Origin: Oscheius sp. JU75 | Lineage: Eukaryota > Nematoda > Chromadorea > Rhabditida > Rhabditidae | Assembly: GCA_037178855.1 (NCBI GenBank) | Contig: JASJZC010000002.1 | Span: forward strand, 2,790,001 to 2,854,000 | DNA: 64,000 bases | Direction of reading: 5' to 3' | Notes under the pieces: generated by a model | What the model was told of the DNA's origin: nothing | What the model saw: only the letters and a program-made list of their open reading frames with translations | Database searches by the model: none | Program-made: the position numbers and the translations under genes | Shown: one piece after another, positions 22,162 to 33,391 of the stretch | Layout: each line of letters opens with the position of its first letter | Numbering within the stretch: the stretch's first letter is position 1

Positions 22162-23499
22162 ATGGTCAGCGGCTTTCATCTCCTCTGGCTCCTCATCCCT
22201 ACTGTCTCTTCGTTTATCGTCGGTGGCTGTATAGGGCCAAAGTCTGTCCTAGAGAGACTACTGTCCCCACAGCAAAAAGTAGAGCTTCGAAGACTCGTTC
22301 ATACCCGATTTGAGGGAGACAACGCTCCACAGGTTCAATTTCCCCTCGATATAAGTACAAGAAGTTAAGTTACTCCCCGTGGTGAACCAGTTCGTCCTCG
22401 AGAAGATTGGGCCCGTGAAATGGAACGAAATTCTACCGGAACTGGTCGCCTACCAGAGTAAACACCACGAGTGCTCCATCTATGCTCAGCTGTTGCCGAA
22501 AAATGTCTACAAGAGTCTTCTGGTGGGTTGCAGAGTATCAGAGAATGGATCAGAGTCTCAACTTCTTATGTCATTGTCTTTCTCATATGAACGCAGAGAG
22601 TGTATACCATATTTCAAATGCCCGTAACCCAGTTTAGAAATAGGAACTGATTCTGTCGGAAAAGCTATTTTGGACGATTTTTGCCGATCCACTGGATTTT
22701 CTAAAATGTCGATGAAACAGCAGTTTTCTACAGAGATCACTTGGGAATAGGAAAAGTTAAACAGAGAGACGGCAAAGAGAAACACAGGAGTACAGGATGA
22801 CAGAGTAGGTCTGCCGTGGAAGAGAGACATTGACAGAGGGATCTACCAGGGAAAGAACAAAATAGACTAACCTTTCGGTATTCCTGTTGTAGACCTGGCG
22901 ACGCATGGTAGGCTTTCGGTAGTTGTGATGATATCTGGTAGTTGTGGTAGACTTGAAGAGGCAGATTCATTGCATGAGACGACCTTCTGGTAGCAGAGCA
23001 CACCACACCTGACTAGCCCCCACAGAACTTGCCAAGGATTATTCTTGGCTTGACAACTTTGAAGTTTCTGTAGGAGTTATTTTGGAGTTCGATGTCCAGA
23101 AGACAGTTCGTTCACAAAGTTGACCATGACTCACCGTATCTCTCTGTGTGTCTATCACGGCTACAGAATGTGTCAATTTTTCAGCAATCAGTTTGGCGAG
23201 CCTCTGAATCCGGAGCCAGCAAAGAAGACCTGAAGCGTCTGGTAGAAGATTACGTGGACAGAGCTCTGGCTGCCGGTGTTATCCCCGAACTCAATCGTCC
23301 CCAGCTCAAGACAGCGACTGCCAATCCTGCTAGCGGTCATTATTACAGGTCTTAGCAAATTTCTAAGCAAAACAAGACTTCTAGAACCGTCCTGGCCAAT
23401 CATCCGCCCGTCTTCCGCAACAATCCTATGGGTCGCAAGCCTATTTTCCCTCTCCTAGATTTGGTCAACTTTAAGAATTACCTGAAAAGTCACCGATAA
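22162..23499 (+). CDS. Small secreted or signal-anchored protein, unrecognised family
   Basis: ATG at 22162 opens a strongly hydrophobic signal peptide (residues about 4-20), followed by CIGPKSVLERLLSPQQKVELRRL. The frame continues across a 37-nt intron (22,333-22,369) into LLPVVNQFVLEKIGPVKWNEIL and HHECSIYAQLLPKN. After a larger intron holding pyrimidine runs, an exon from about 23,185 encodes a Glu/Lys/Leu-rich helix (GASKEDLKRLVEDYVDRAL). A 36-nt intron (about 23,350-23,385) precedes the last exon, ending at TAA 23,497-23,499. One coding exon between 22.6 and 23.18 kb may be missed. Few Cys argue against a disulphide-rich toxin. The poly(A) signal is AATAAA at 23,531-23,536. The gene converges on the MPPED gene with a 64-bp gap between stop codons. 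Confidence 0.68.
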
Positions 23500-23563
23500 A
23501 ATCGGAGTCACATGGGTATTTGGAAGCGGGAATAAAGTGTATTTATTGCTCAATGTATAGAGA

Positions 23564-25193
23564 TCATTTCTTCTCCTTCAAGAACCTCTTCATGATTTTC
23601 TTCACGTTCTGCAAGTAGAAGCTTTTGGTATGCGGATGTACAGGGATATCGAAGATAACGGGGTCGTTCTTGGCCTCAAGCTGCTCGTCGCATTGAGCAC
23701 AGTTGATGAACTTGGTGTAGCCGTCGGAGGTACAACCGTAGCCTGAAAATGGATGGTCACTGTCCCTGTCACTGTCTCACCTTCATGAATGTGTGAAAAA
23801 ACATGGTACTTGGGCTTGACTCTCTTAGAGACAGTATTCAGTAACTCAACACATCCCATTCTCTGTCCAGTTGCCATTCGGTCTCCGTGTCCTGAACATA
23901 AATTCATCGAAATTTCCAGGAACCTTACCTAGAGGAGGAGTATGAGTCAACAAGACATCAACTCCTGAAGGGATCTGATTCCACTTGTCCAGAAGAGCCT
24001 GTCCCCTCGGGAGATTAAACGCCCAGTTATCAACTCTCGGCTGCCAGGGGGTACCGTATATTGTGATTCCAAATAGTTCTATGACGGAATCTTCGAGGTA
24101 GATCGCATTAGTCAGAAGGGGTTTAGGAGAGGCTAGCTTCGAGGACTGAAGAGCCGAGATCAGCGCTTGCTTCAGGGCCAACTCCTTGGCTTCCGTCTCT
24201 CTTACTGAAAGGGAATGGTTGGGAATAGACCTAGTGAGTCAGAATGGCAGGGATAGCGACTCACTGGATGAACTCAAGAAGTTCTGATCGAATGTGCATT
24301 CATGGTTTCCAGCAATTACCACCTTGTAGGCATGTTTAAGATGGCCTAAACACTTTCAAACTCATGTTTTCTAGTCACTGTCTCACTTAGATTCTTGTTG
24401 AACTGCTGAACTTCCTTGGGAAGACCGCAAGAGGTAAAATCACCGGCAACCAGAAGGACATCTCCCGGCGGGATCGCTGCTGGATCCAGTCGAGTTCCGT
24501 GTGTACAGCCAATACATACAAATCTGACGTGGTCTGGCTTGACTGGTGTGTCCAGTTTCATCTGAAAAACATTAACTGCCAGGCCACAGAAATGTCTACC
24601 TGTCTGACAGGCTTCACGGGTCTCTTCTCTTTGAGCATTTCCCATGCAACCGTGGGATCCTGGGTGTATTGGTGGGTTACAACCTAAAACGTAATCAGTT
24701 TCTTGCGGTATAGAGGGCAGTTTAACAATTTTTCAACCCTAGAACACATCAAAAGAAAGTCTTAGACTACATGCCAGACACTAGGGACACTTCTGGAACT
24801 TACCAGATACTCCAGTTGAAGGGATGGGGCCTGAATCGGGTTTAGGTTTTATGGAATTTTTACTTAGATTTGAGAAATTTTATTGATTCCCCAAGTTTGC
24901 TACAGCCTCTGTCTCTCTTTGTCTCTCCCCTTCCCTACATTAGCTTTTGGTCCCGGCACGATAGACTCTCTTCTCTGCTGTGACATTCTCCTCATCATTC
25001 GTTGCCTTTCGGCCTCTTTCGCTGCCGACTGTTCTCGAAAAATACTGGCCGTGCCCATCAGATTCGACGTTTTCGAGAACATGGTCGCTGCAAAGCAAGT
25101 GGTAGGACCAGAGATTAGAAAGAGGGAGAAAAGAGCAAGGAAGATGCATCGGGTGCCAATTTGACGAGGTCTCAGAGCCCAGGCTACGCGCAT
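23564..25193 (-). CDS. MPPED: Metallophosphoesterase, MPPED1/2 family, with altered first metal motif
   Basis: Calcineurin-like phosphoesterase fold. The core is spread over exons at about 24,693-24,600 (QYTQDPTVAWEML), 24,560-24,385 (VRFVCIGCTHGTR, GDVLLVAGDFTSCGLPKEV), 24,345-24,265 (VVIAGNHE), 24,205-23,925 (FGITIYGTPWQPRV, GWAFNLPRGQ-like, LLTHTPPLG), 23,900-23,780 (CVELLNTVSKRVKPKYHVFSHIHEG) and 23,742-23,564 (the C-terminal tail, ending at TGA). These match MPPED proteins block by block. The first motif normally carries Asp-x-His. Here it reads Cys-Thr-His, so a metal ligand is replaced, while GNHE is kept. A 97-residue ORF at 25,193-24,900 with a membrane helix and a charged tail may be the N-terminal exon, but I cannot show its splice junction. 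The poly(A) signal is at 23,547-23,542. Confidence 0.85.
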
Positions 25194-25194
25194 T

Positions 25195-28100
25195 ACACAG
25201 TAATAAGAGGTCAGACATCTTTTGAAAAGTAGTAAAAGTAGTGGTAAACACCACCTAAAACAACAAGCGAGATTTGACTACAGCATTCGATCTAAGATAT
25301 ATCCGGATTAGTAGACAGTCATTCACAAGGACAAAACAGTTCAGTTAGAGATCGAAAGTTTGGCAAAGTGAAGAAATGTGTGAGCGTTTGAAACCATTTG
25401 ACTGAGCTTGGACCCTTTTGAACAAAGTGAGAACCTTCGGTCCATGTCAAATTGATTGTTGGCCGCAGATTCTTGAACTGTCAGATATAGTCCTATCTCA
25501 AAAAAAATCACAAAACGATCCAAGGGTCCGTAGATGAAAAACAATGACTATGATTCGAAGAGGAAGGAGGTGGAACGGTATTGAGCCCGTACTGTTTCGG
25601 TTTGGTCTAAAATTTCAATTTTAGTCCGAGAGGTTTCTGATGTGTTTTAAATGGGAGTATAAAAAGGGCAACCGGAAAGACTCTCCCCGGCGTCCAGAAA
25701 TAGAAAGACGTTCTCTTTCTCTCTGGCACAAGAAACGAGATGTTAGGGGATGAGAACCGGATGAGCAGCTGTCTTCCAGGAGAGTCGAGTGATTAATCCG
25801 AGGGGCACCAGGTGAAGAACATAAAAAATGGAAACAGCCCGCCGAAGCATCATGGGAGCTGTTAATGTGAGCTCGCCGAGCAGTTTTATGAGATCGAGAG
25901 AACACTCACCTGGTCTGGCAAGGGTTTGCAGAAAAACTGTCTCTCTGTCTTTTTGTCCTCTGCCTCTCCGTCTCTCTACCTCTTAGCTTCTCAGTCTCTC
26001 TGTCTCTTTATTTCTGCGTCGCTATGTCTCTAAATTTTGCCCCTGATCTATTCCAACCACCAGTAGATGAAAGTACGATAACATGAGAGACAGCTGCTAA
26101 CAGCGAGAGTGAATGTCAAAACAATGAGAAACTCCATTTACTGGGAGTCAGAGTGAGTTTAGTGGGAGTACAAAAGTCCAGAGTGAGCTGGTCAAAAGTC
26201 AGGGGTCCGGAAGCAAAAGTGACAGCTTTTGCAACCGGGATGACGAGCCTGCAAAGAGGAGTAACTTCCTCACACATCTAGCGACATAGACTTCGAGACG
26301 GGCTTTCAGGCTCGAGTCCATTATTAGGCACTCTCGAAACGATAGTTTCCTCGTGATTTTACACCCTGAAACTTTGAGATGGAGTCTATTTATCAGAGAG
26401 GAAGGGGGAACACGTGGTGAAGCGAGGGCGCCAGGTAGACTTGACTCTTGGTGGTAAGAGCAATGTTGCTACTGGCTGTGATTTAAATGTTTACCAGACA
26501 AGATGTGGTATTGTGACAACTAATAATGTTAGGTTTATAAGAGGAGTAGGGATCTGATAAATTGCCTCTGCAGAAAGCGTTGGCCGAGTAATATAGGTAC
26601 AAAAAGAGATCCCAATCTTGACAGAGGGAACTAAATTCAAAGGTTTTAGTTTCCTTATCAGTTACCCCTCCACTTCGTCTATGTCAGCCTTCACTCCCTA
26701 TTCTTCTCAGCCTGTCGAAGGCAGCCTCTAATGCTAGCTACTAGCTCTTGTCAGACGCGAAATGGGTGCGAACTTGAGCCACAGAATTCGTTTGAATACC
26801 AATTGATTGACAGTTATTAGCTTTCCGCATTCGTTTTGTGGCTGAGAGAGTCGACCGTCCGAGTGCATTAAGAATAAACTGAGAGAGTCGGCCACAGACG
26901 CGAGCTTTAAATATCATTTGACAGATGTACTTTCTTACTTGACCATTGTCCAGAGAGGCAGAGAGATAGCGACATTGTGACTGATCCTATTGCTCCCACT
27001 CTTGACTAGCAGTCGTACCAGAAAGTAATACAATAGCACAACTACCACAAAATCTTTCGACGGTACAAGAGAGTGAGTGTTACCGGATTCGTTTCAAATA
27101 GATAGTCTAGGATATATCCAATTGTTCTCCCGAAATCGCTACGAGAAAAGAGCTTCCCTCCACAGTTCATCTGCCTTATTCTACCACCATACCCAGTGAA
27201 AGACTCGGGATCCTAGCCAATGAAACAGACACTAGCTTGCCAAATTGCCCAGTTTGCTCCAAAACTCTCTCTGAGTCTCCTTCCTTTTCCGGCAACAAAG
27301 ACCATTTGACTCACCGAAGCTCTCCTCTCGAGCTGTGGAGCAATCAAGAACTTGTTCTTCTCAGAACTGCTCGAGCCTCTTCTCTCTTTGCTCGGCACAT
27401 ATTCCATCAGATCAGCCAACAATAAAGAGGGTCCTAGACTCTTGTACACAGGTTTCTAGGGAACCTACGTCTATTGCCAGCCGCGGCCATCTTCTCCTCC
27501 TCACTGATCGAGCCATTTGAGCTTCTCTTGGTCGGCAGAGGACTCACCCTATGATTTTGAAACTTTCTTTTGGGAAAATGTGTTACTTTCTGCTCTCAAC
27601 AAACTGCTTTAATAAGGCTGGACTGAGCATCGTTTCTGTCAATCTCACTCTCTGGAAAATCTTGTTTTCGAGGGTGGTGACGGATTGAGGGGAGACGAAA
27701 CAATTGTAGAGGAGTAATCGACGCGTCGGGGCTGTTTTGACAGGACAAAAATATTGCCGGGAAGAGACAAGATCAGAAGGGGCTTTGTCGAGAGCGTTGT
27801 GAAACTATGGGCCACGTGAGGATGTATCTGAGAATCGTAAAATTGTAAAATAGAAAATTTTAATCTTCTTTAGAGTCTCCTGAAACCTATTAGACTAGAA
27901 CAGTACAAGAAGGAAACAATGGAATGCCAGAATAGTATTGGTAGCAATGTTGAGAGTGTACGGGAGGGAGCTGATACGAGTCGCAAGCCACAGACTAGGA
28001 GGATAGTATGGGTACCAGTTCAGATTCTGTTCAAACGTAAGCGAAAATTGATAGTCAACAGTCCATAGAGAAGCAAAGTGCCGAAAGAATAGAGATACGA

Positions 28101-29630
28101 ACTTTGAGCATACTCCAGACACTTACTAAGCTCTGAACTCGTACCAGGGTGCTCTCAAGAGTTTTACAATATTTCCAAATGTATCACCGAATTTGTCTGA
28201 CAATTTAGAAGAAGTCTGGTTCGAAACCAGCTAAACCACTCTTAGAAGAGGTCCCATGTCCGAACCCTAAACCATGCCTAACTCGGTAGGTACTACATTT
28301 CAGTCTGTTCTGTTCTAAGAACTTCCGAGTTTGAAATTCACAATTCCTGGGTAGAGTGTGAGAAAGTTAAGGTCTCCATTGGTTTGGGGCCAGACCGTAT
28401 TGCTTCGATACGGAGACGATGAGATTCACCCGTTTGGCCTCAGTTAGTCAATAGCCAGCCAATGCCGTGAGTAACTACAAAAGACAACTTCAGACTCAAT
28501 GGATATTATTTCTCACACAGGTGAGAAACACATTATGAGCGATTTTGGGTAGTATTAAGGAGAGAAGTATGATAAGCTAGTGACAAGGGTCGAATCAACA
28601 AAACTGACAGAAATGATATTGTGCAAAAAGATCGAGTTTCAAGTGAGCAAAAAGCAATAAAACGGCCCGTGGTGATTTGTGTGGGCACACAAACAGGTCA
28701 CAACAGGCGTGTAAAATCTCTCAAGTTTTCGCGTCGGCCAGGGCACGTGAATCCAATTGTCTTTGTCAACTAATTTGTTCGGTTCTTTGATTTCGACAGA
28801 GGTGTGTAAAATCTGGGCTCTCGATAACTAGAGAGAGAGGAAAAGGAACAAGGCGGTCTATTTTGGCTGAGCTTGACGAGCCCGGTGACAAGTCAGACGG
28901 GCTGGGAGAGAGAAAAAGCTGCAAAAGTATAATAGTCTGTCAGCTGTTGGACAGAAATAGGAACTGAAAATTGGAGTCTAATGAGAGCAAATTAATCTAG
29001 GGAGGAGTGTTGGAACAGGCGTGTTGAACAAGCCTACTTTGATGTTCAATGGGAGCGAAGATGGATGGCCAGCTTTTTGGAGATTACAACCCGGGTGGAA
29101 CAAGGTTCACACGAAAGTTGCAGAGGACTGTTCGGATAATATGAGCCATTTCTCTATCTCTGCCTGACGACTCATTAGATAGAAAAGGACGATTAATTAC
29201 TTCGTGACTTCTGTCGAGATCGAGTGGGTGAGCTCATCTGTAGCCGACAGTCCTCTCGATCGACGTTGTCTTGCTGTTACGAAAGAGCATGGCCTCGCTC
29301 GACTGTGGTAGACAATTGATAGTCACTATCTCAGCGGCTCCAGTGAGTAGGTTTTCCAGCAGGCGGCTGCTACTGGTAGTGTTCTCGGTTTGGTAGCTTC
29401 ACTCTCTGTCTCTCTGTTTTCATTTTGCCAATTTTGCCGTCGTCGATTGTCGTGGTAGAGTAGGGTGAGAAGGCGATAGTTCAATCTAGAGTTCAAGGTA
29501 GACTACTTTGAAGAGAGCCAGCTACCGAGAACTAACAACTTCCTCCGACAAAGACGAAGTTCGTGCTCGACGAGTTCGGAATTTCTCAGAGCTAACTTGT
29601 TAAGAGTAAACACAGGATAACACTTGACAA
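25195..29630. other. 4.4-kb stretch without a supportable gene
   Basis: It holds imperfect CTGTCTCT-type pyrimidine runs (for example 25,935-26,025) and several short ORFs (25,905-25,621 and 27,449-27,213 minus; 27,237-27,425 plus). None has neighbouring in-frame exons, domain blocks or poly(A) signals that I could connect. It may contain regulatory DNA or 5' exons of the gene at 30.5 kb. Confidence 0.6.
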
Positions 29631-29631
29631 T

Positions 29632-30021
29632 ATGAGGGTTATCCTGTACCCACTCTTCGCCTCTGTTGCTCCAGTAAGAGGAAACTTTTTGTTCTTGCTC
29701 TACTGGCTGCTACTCTCTTCTACCACCGGCAGTCGACTACTGTCCACCGTGGGCTTCTCGAATTTCAAGATGTCTGATAGTCTATCACCGGGTAGGGATA
29801 GAGAAGAAGGAAACGAGGGATCGAGGAGAATGCGGAGATCTACGCTTCGAGTAGTGGCTACCGAGACGTCTGCTTGTACCAGTCATCTTCTACTAGCTGA
29901 GCTCTGTAGCCAAAGAGTCGAGGAAAGGAGATTCTTTGCCTTCTGCTCTAATCTACTGCCTGATTTCGACTGGAACCGTCTACCGTGGGAGCGTCTAATG
30001 TTACATCTGCTCGAGTCGTGA
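29632..30021 (+). CDS. Doubtful ORF with hydrophobic N-terminus
   Basis: A 129-residue ORF with a possible signal/anchor helix in the first 40 residues, then a Glu/Arg-rich and Ser/Thr-rich part. The DNA at 29,845-30,010 contains a near-duplicated stretch (GTGGCTACCGAGACGTCTGCT near 29,853 and GTGACTACCGAGACGTCTGCT near 30,018). This suggests either a repeated coding unit or simply duplicated non-coding DNA. No splice pattern or homologue was recognised. Confidence 0.2.
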   Translation: MRVILYPLFASVAPVRGNFLFLLYWLLLSSTTGSRLLSTVGFSNFKMSDSLSPGRDREEGNEGSRRMRRSTLRVVATETSACTSHLLLAELCSQRVEERRFFAFCSNLLPDFDWNRLPWERLMLHLLES

Positions 30022-30539
30022 CTACCGAGACGTCTGCTCATCTACCGATCATATCGCCTAGTTCGGAAGCCATGGGATTGGAGTCGAAAGAAGTCGATGG
30101 AGGCCAGGTAAGCGCATTTAGAGAAATTGGGTGCTGTAAGAGGTTTTGTGTCTGCTCTTTATGTGATTCACCTTCGAACCATGTAACTGTAGCTTTTCCT
30201 ATGATTCTGTCGGACTACCATGTCCCTTTCCGCCCTCCCCCTATCTCTTTTACTACTATTGTACTTTCTCTCCCCTGTCAGGTTTCCTCTCCTCTTCCCC
30301 ACCAGATCCTATCTCCCAGCTTCCAGACTGGTAGTTATGTCATTGCAACAAACAATCTCCCCTTCCTCCTCCTTTTAGCCAATGCTTCAATCTAATCACT
30401 CTCTGAGACAAAGAACTTCCTCACGAGCGCGCGTTTTATGCTGATGAGGCCGGTGCGCGACGGCTAATTCCGTCCAATCTCCTTTTTTGCCAATGGAACT
30501 GCTAACTTGCTTCAGTTCGGATAAGCTTCCTTCTTCGAC

Positions 30540-31664
30540 ATGTCCTTTCTCTTGATTCTACTTTTTGGGCTTGGAGCCGCTCTGGACAATGCCTTCTTTC
30601 AGTCCTTCCAACTCAGTCCACCAGGTTTGTCAGAGAAACATAGAGACAGAGAGACGGAGAGGCAGAGGAACACTTTTACTCTTCCAGGACCTCCTAGAGC
30701 AGTTCCACCAGTTGGTGTACCTCGGGCCCCTCCCGGAATAGAACCTATGACCTATGCCGTAAAGCATGGTGTCAGTCTAGAGACGGACGAAGAAGGAGCC
30801 TACAGAGTAGGTGGTCAAGTTCAGGAAGGCTATGAAAATCTGTACTTTGAAGCCTCGACTATGGTTCCAACTGGTTAGTGACTATTCCAAGGCAACAACC
30901 CTGTCTAGATCCCCAAAAGAGGATGAGTCGCGAGAAGTCTCTCGAGGAGATGCTCCAAGTGTTTCGGGACAGTACAAAAGTGACCCTCACCTTCGAGCCA
31001 GAAGGTAGTGGTCAAGAAGACGACGTCATTATGGACACGGCTGTGGAAATTTCCAATAATCGTATGAGTCCACTGGATGGGACAGTCTTCGTAGGAAATT
31101 TAGTTCCTCCAGTAGCGAAGAAGAAGTCAGAACCGAGGACAACAAGACTATTAAACGTGTCCGGGGAAACAACTAAAGTGTTAAAATCTGGATCGAAGCT
31201 GAGGATTCCAGCGGTTGGAGAGAATGCCGTCAAAAGTGGGTGAAGCTTTCAAATGACTGACAGGATTACAGTACCTTATCACAAACTACTACAGTTTTTG
31301 GATGGTACGGCAGCAAAGCCAAGGAGGCATAGAACGAGCAAGTTCGGTAAGTGTGGAGAGATTCAGAGAGAGACATAGAGACAGAAAGATGAAGATTTTG
31401 TTGTTCAGAAAACACCTCATTCATCTACCATCCAGACACCCTGGTGATTATGGGAAGTCCTGACTCAAGACGGTATTCATATACATAATTTTCCAACAAT
31501 CCTTCAGAGGAAAGTCTCGTCGAGGTCTCCATCGAGGTCGTGGTAACTGGAAGTCAAGAAGATTAGCTCGACCTCTCTGGTTTCATCGGAAATCTCTGTT
31601 CTTGAGAAAAGTCCTTCTGGACAGGGTCACCCAGAACCAGCTCCGCAAAATTCAATCCATGTAA
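30540..31664 (+). CDS. Secreted basic protein with Arg-rich tail, unrecognised
   Basis: ATG at 30540 gives a signal peptide (MSFLLILLFGLGAALDNAFF), then LSPPG. Six exons splice cleanly. Introns are about 30,628-30,686, 30,875-30,909 (35 nt), 31,238-31,271, about 31,346-31,408 and about 31,473-31,507 (35 nt). Exons contain a Pro-rich block (GPPRAVPPVGVPRAPPG), a Glu-rich helix (MSREKSLEEMLQVF), a beta-like central part (GTVFVGNLVPPVAKKKSE), KLLQFLDG, then a C-terminus dominated by Arg and Lys (SRRGLHRGRGNWKSRRLARP). Dibasic sites suggest possible proprotein or peptide processing. The stop is TAA 31,662-31,664, only 30 bp from the stop of carboxypeptidase Q on the other strand. No Cys-rich pattern or named family was recognised. 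Confidence 0.72.
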
Positions 31665-31694
31665 TTTATTGTTCCGTCTTTGTACAGAAAGGGG

Positions 31695-33391
31695 CTAGAA
31701 ATCTTCCCAACTGTCGAGATTGGCAATATGGTGGGCTAGAATTGCCCAGATTGAGGCCACAGTCTCCAGATCGCCTTCTTTGAAGACAGAGACGTAGTCA
31801 GCCTGAGTGTGATGGAATTGGAAGTAGTAGTCTGGGCCTGAAATGGTATGGAGTCTCTCTGTTTTACTATTTTTATGTTTTTCTGTCTTTCTGTCTCTCT
31901 GTGTTTTTGGTCAGACCCAGACTCTCACCTCTATCGGAGACGTAGTGTGTGGACGGTACCCCCTGCTCCGCGAAGAACTTTACGTCTCCTTGGGCTCCTG
32001 GACCGCCGTCTCTCAAACTCAACGGAATACCCGCATCATTGATCAATCGGAGCATCTTCAAAAAGAACCTCTTGTGCTGTCTGTTGCCCGAAAAAGATAG
32101 AACCGAATTGTAATTCAAAGGCTTGAAGGCCCCGTTGTCGCTCTCGCTCACGAAGAAAAACTTCTCTCCGGTTCGGTTCCAGTGGTCAGAAAAGTACTGT
32201 TTGGCCCCGTTGTAGCCCTGTTCCTCATCGGCGAAGAAAATTCCTCGAAGAGTTCTTTTTGGTCGGAAGTTGGGATCGATTCTGGCGAGTTCAGCGATGG
32301 CTAGGACGGCATCTCGAGCTGCTGCCAATCCACCTCCATCGTCAACGGCTCCTGTTCCCACGTCCCAAGAATCGACGTGTCCGGAAAAAACCACTATCTC
32401 GTTTGGTTTCTCGGAGCCTGAAGAATGGTTTCAATCTGTCATTGTCACTCACCTTTCAAATCGAAAATGATGTTTCTCCCAATCACAGTCTCTTCCTGGA
32501 GGGCCGAGGTGATATTCATTCGAACCCTAACAGTCTTCCCTCTCTTCTGCCATCTTTCCAGCATATCTGCTTCCTCTGTGGTCAGACAAGCTGCTGGGAT
32601 GGTCGCTCCCGTAGCACCTTGGCCCGTGTGTGGTGTGTAGAGGGAATAGGGAGTGACTGATCTAACCAAAAGACCGACAGCTCCGGCATCTTGTGCTTTT
32701 TTCGCCATACTCCTATACTTAGTAGTCTTCCCATAGCCAGCCCATTCCTGGTTGAAGACGACAATCTTTCCGACGACTTCAGGACGAGACAGTTGTTCTT
32801 TCGTGGTGAGGACTATAACCTCTGCTTCGGTAAAACCAGGGCTGCTTCCGCCAATCGCGAGAATAGATAGCTTGTGTCCCCGAGGCTCTGTAATGATACA
32901 GGGTTGGAGATAGAAAAGACTGTGACAGACAACTCACCTAGAACATGTGCAAAATCCTCTCCCCGCTTCCAATACGGCAGACCGGGAACAGGTTCCGTAT
33001 GCACGTCAAAACCGTCATTCCGCAGTGTGCTCACAATGTGATCGGTCGCCCTGCAACATTATTTTGAACCAACTGGGTCAATGCTACCTTTCCAGGTTTT
33101 CTGAACCCGTCAACCTTGGACCATAGTCATCACAGAGCTCGGCCAACCAGTTCCAAGCCAATCCCTTCCTAGTCACTAACAGATGGTTGTGAATTGTTCG
33201 TGTGTCATTCAGTCTCTGAAACCAGTGAGTCAGAGTTAGGAACAAAGACAAACCTCATCATAATTCTCACCATAGACTGTCAGAACAAGGAAGACGAGAG
33301 CTCCTGTGGCTGCGACTATCATTAGCGGGACGAGAACAAATCGGATCCAGCAGGTGTCAGCTCTAGGAGAGAGGATTGTTTGCTGCGACAT
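31695..33391 (-). CDS. CPQ: Carboxypeptidase Q-like M28 metallopeptidase with N-terminal membrane anchor
   Basis: A zinc dipeptidase of the plasma glutamate carboxypeptidase family. The zinc-site motifs are visible: SGHVDSWDVGTGAVDDGGG (His and Asp ligands, about 32,385-32,330) and FFADEEQGYNGA (catalytic Glu and Glu ligand, about 32,235). Further family blocks are VVIVLTTKEQLSRPE-like (about 32,810), AVGLLVRSVTPYSLYTPHTG, PAACLTTEEADML, GGPGAQGDVKFF and the C-terminal FQFHHTQADYVSVF. The gene ends at TAG 31,695-31,697. ATG 33,391 gives about 12 polar residues, then a hydrophobic helix (VLVPLMIVAATGALVFLVL) without an obvious cleavage site. This suggests a type II membrane anchor rather than the cleaved signal peptide usual in the secreted enzyme (inference). 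Exon borders are at about 31,840, 31,928/32,418, 32,452/32,880, 32,938/33,050, 33,090/33,220 and 33,255. The gene converges on the plus-strand gene to its left. Confidence 0.9.

Noticed and set aside
25621-25905. 94-codon minus-strand ORF
   Set aside because: Isolated and low-complexity (Ser/Arg/His), with no neighbouring exon in phase.
31843-32660. Several plus-strand ORFs of 64-133 codons over 31.8-32.7 kb
   Set aside because: They are antisense to carboxypeptidase Q exons whose motifs and splice sites are clear.
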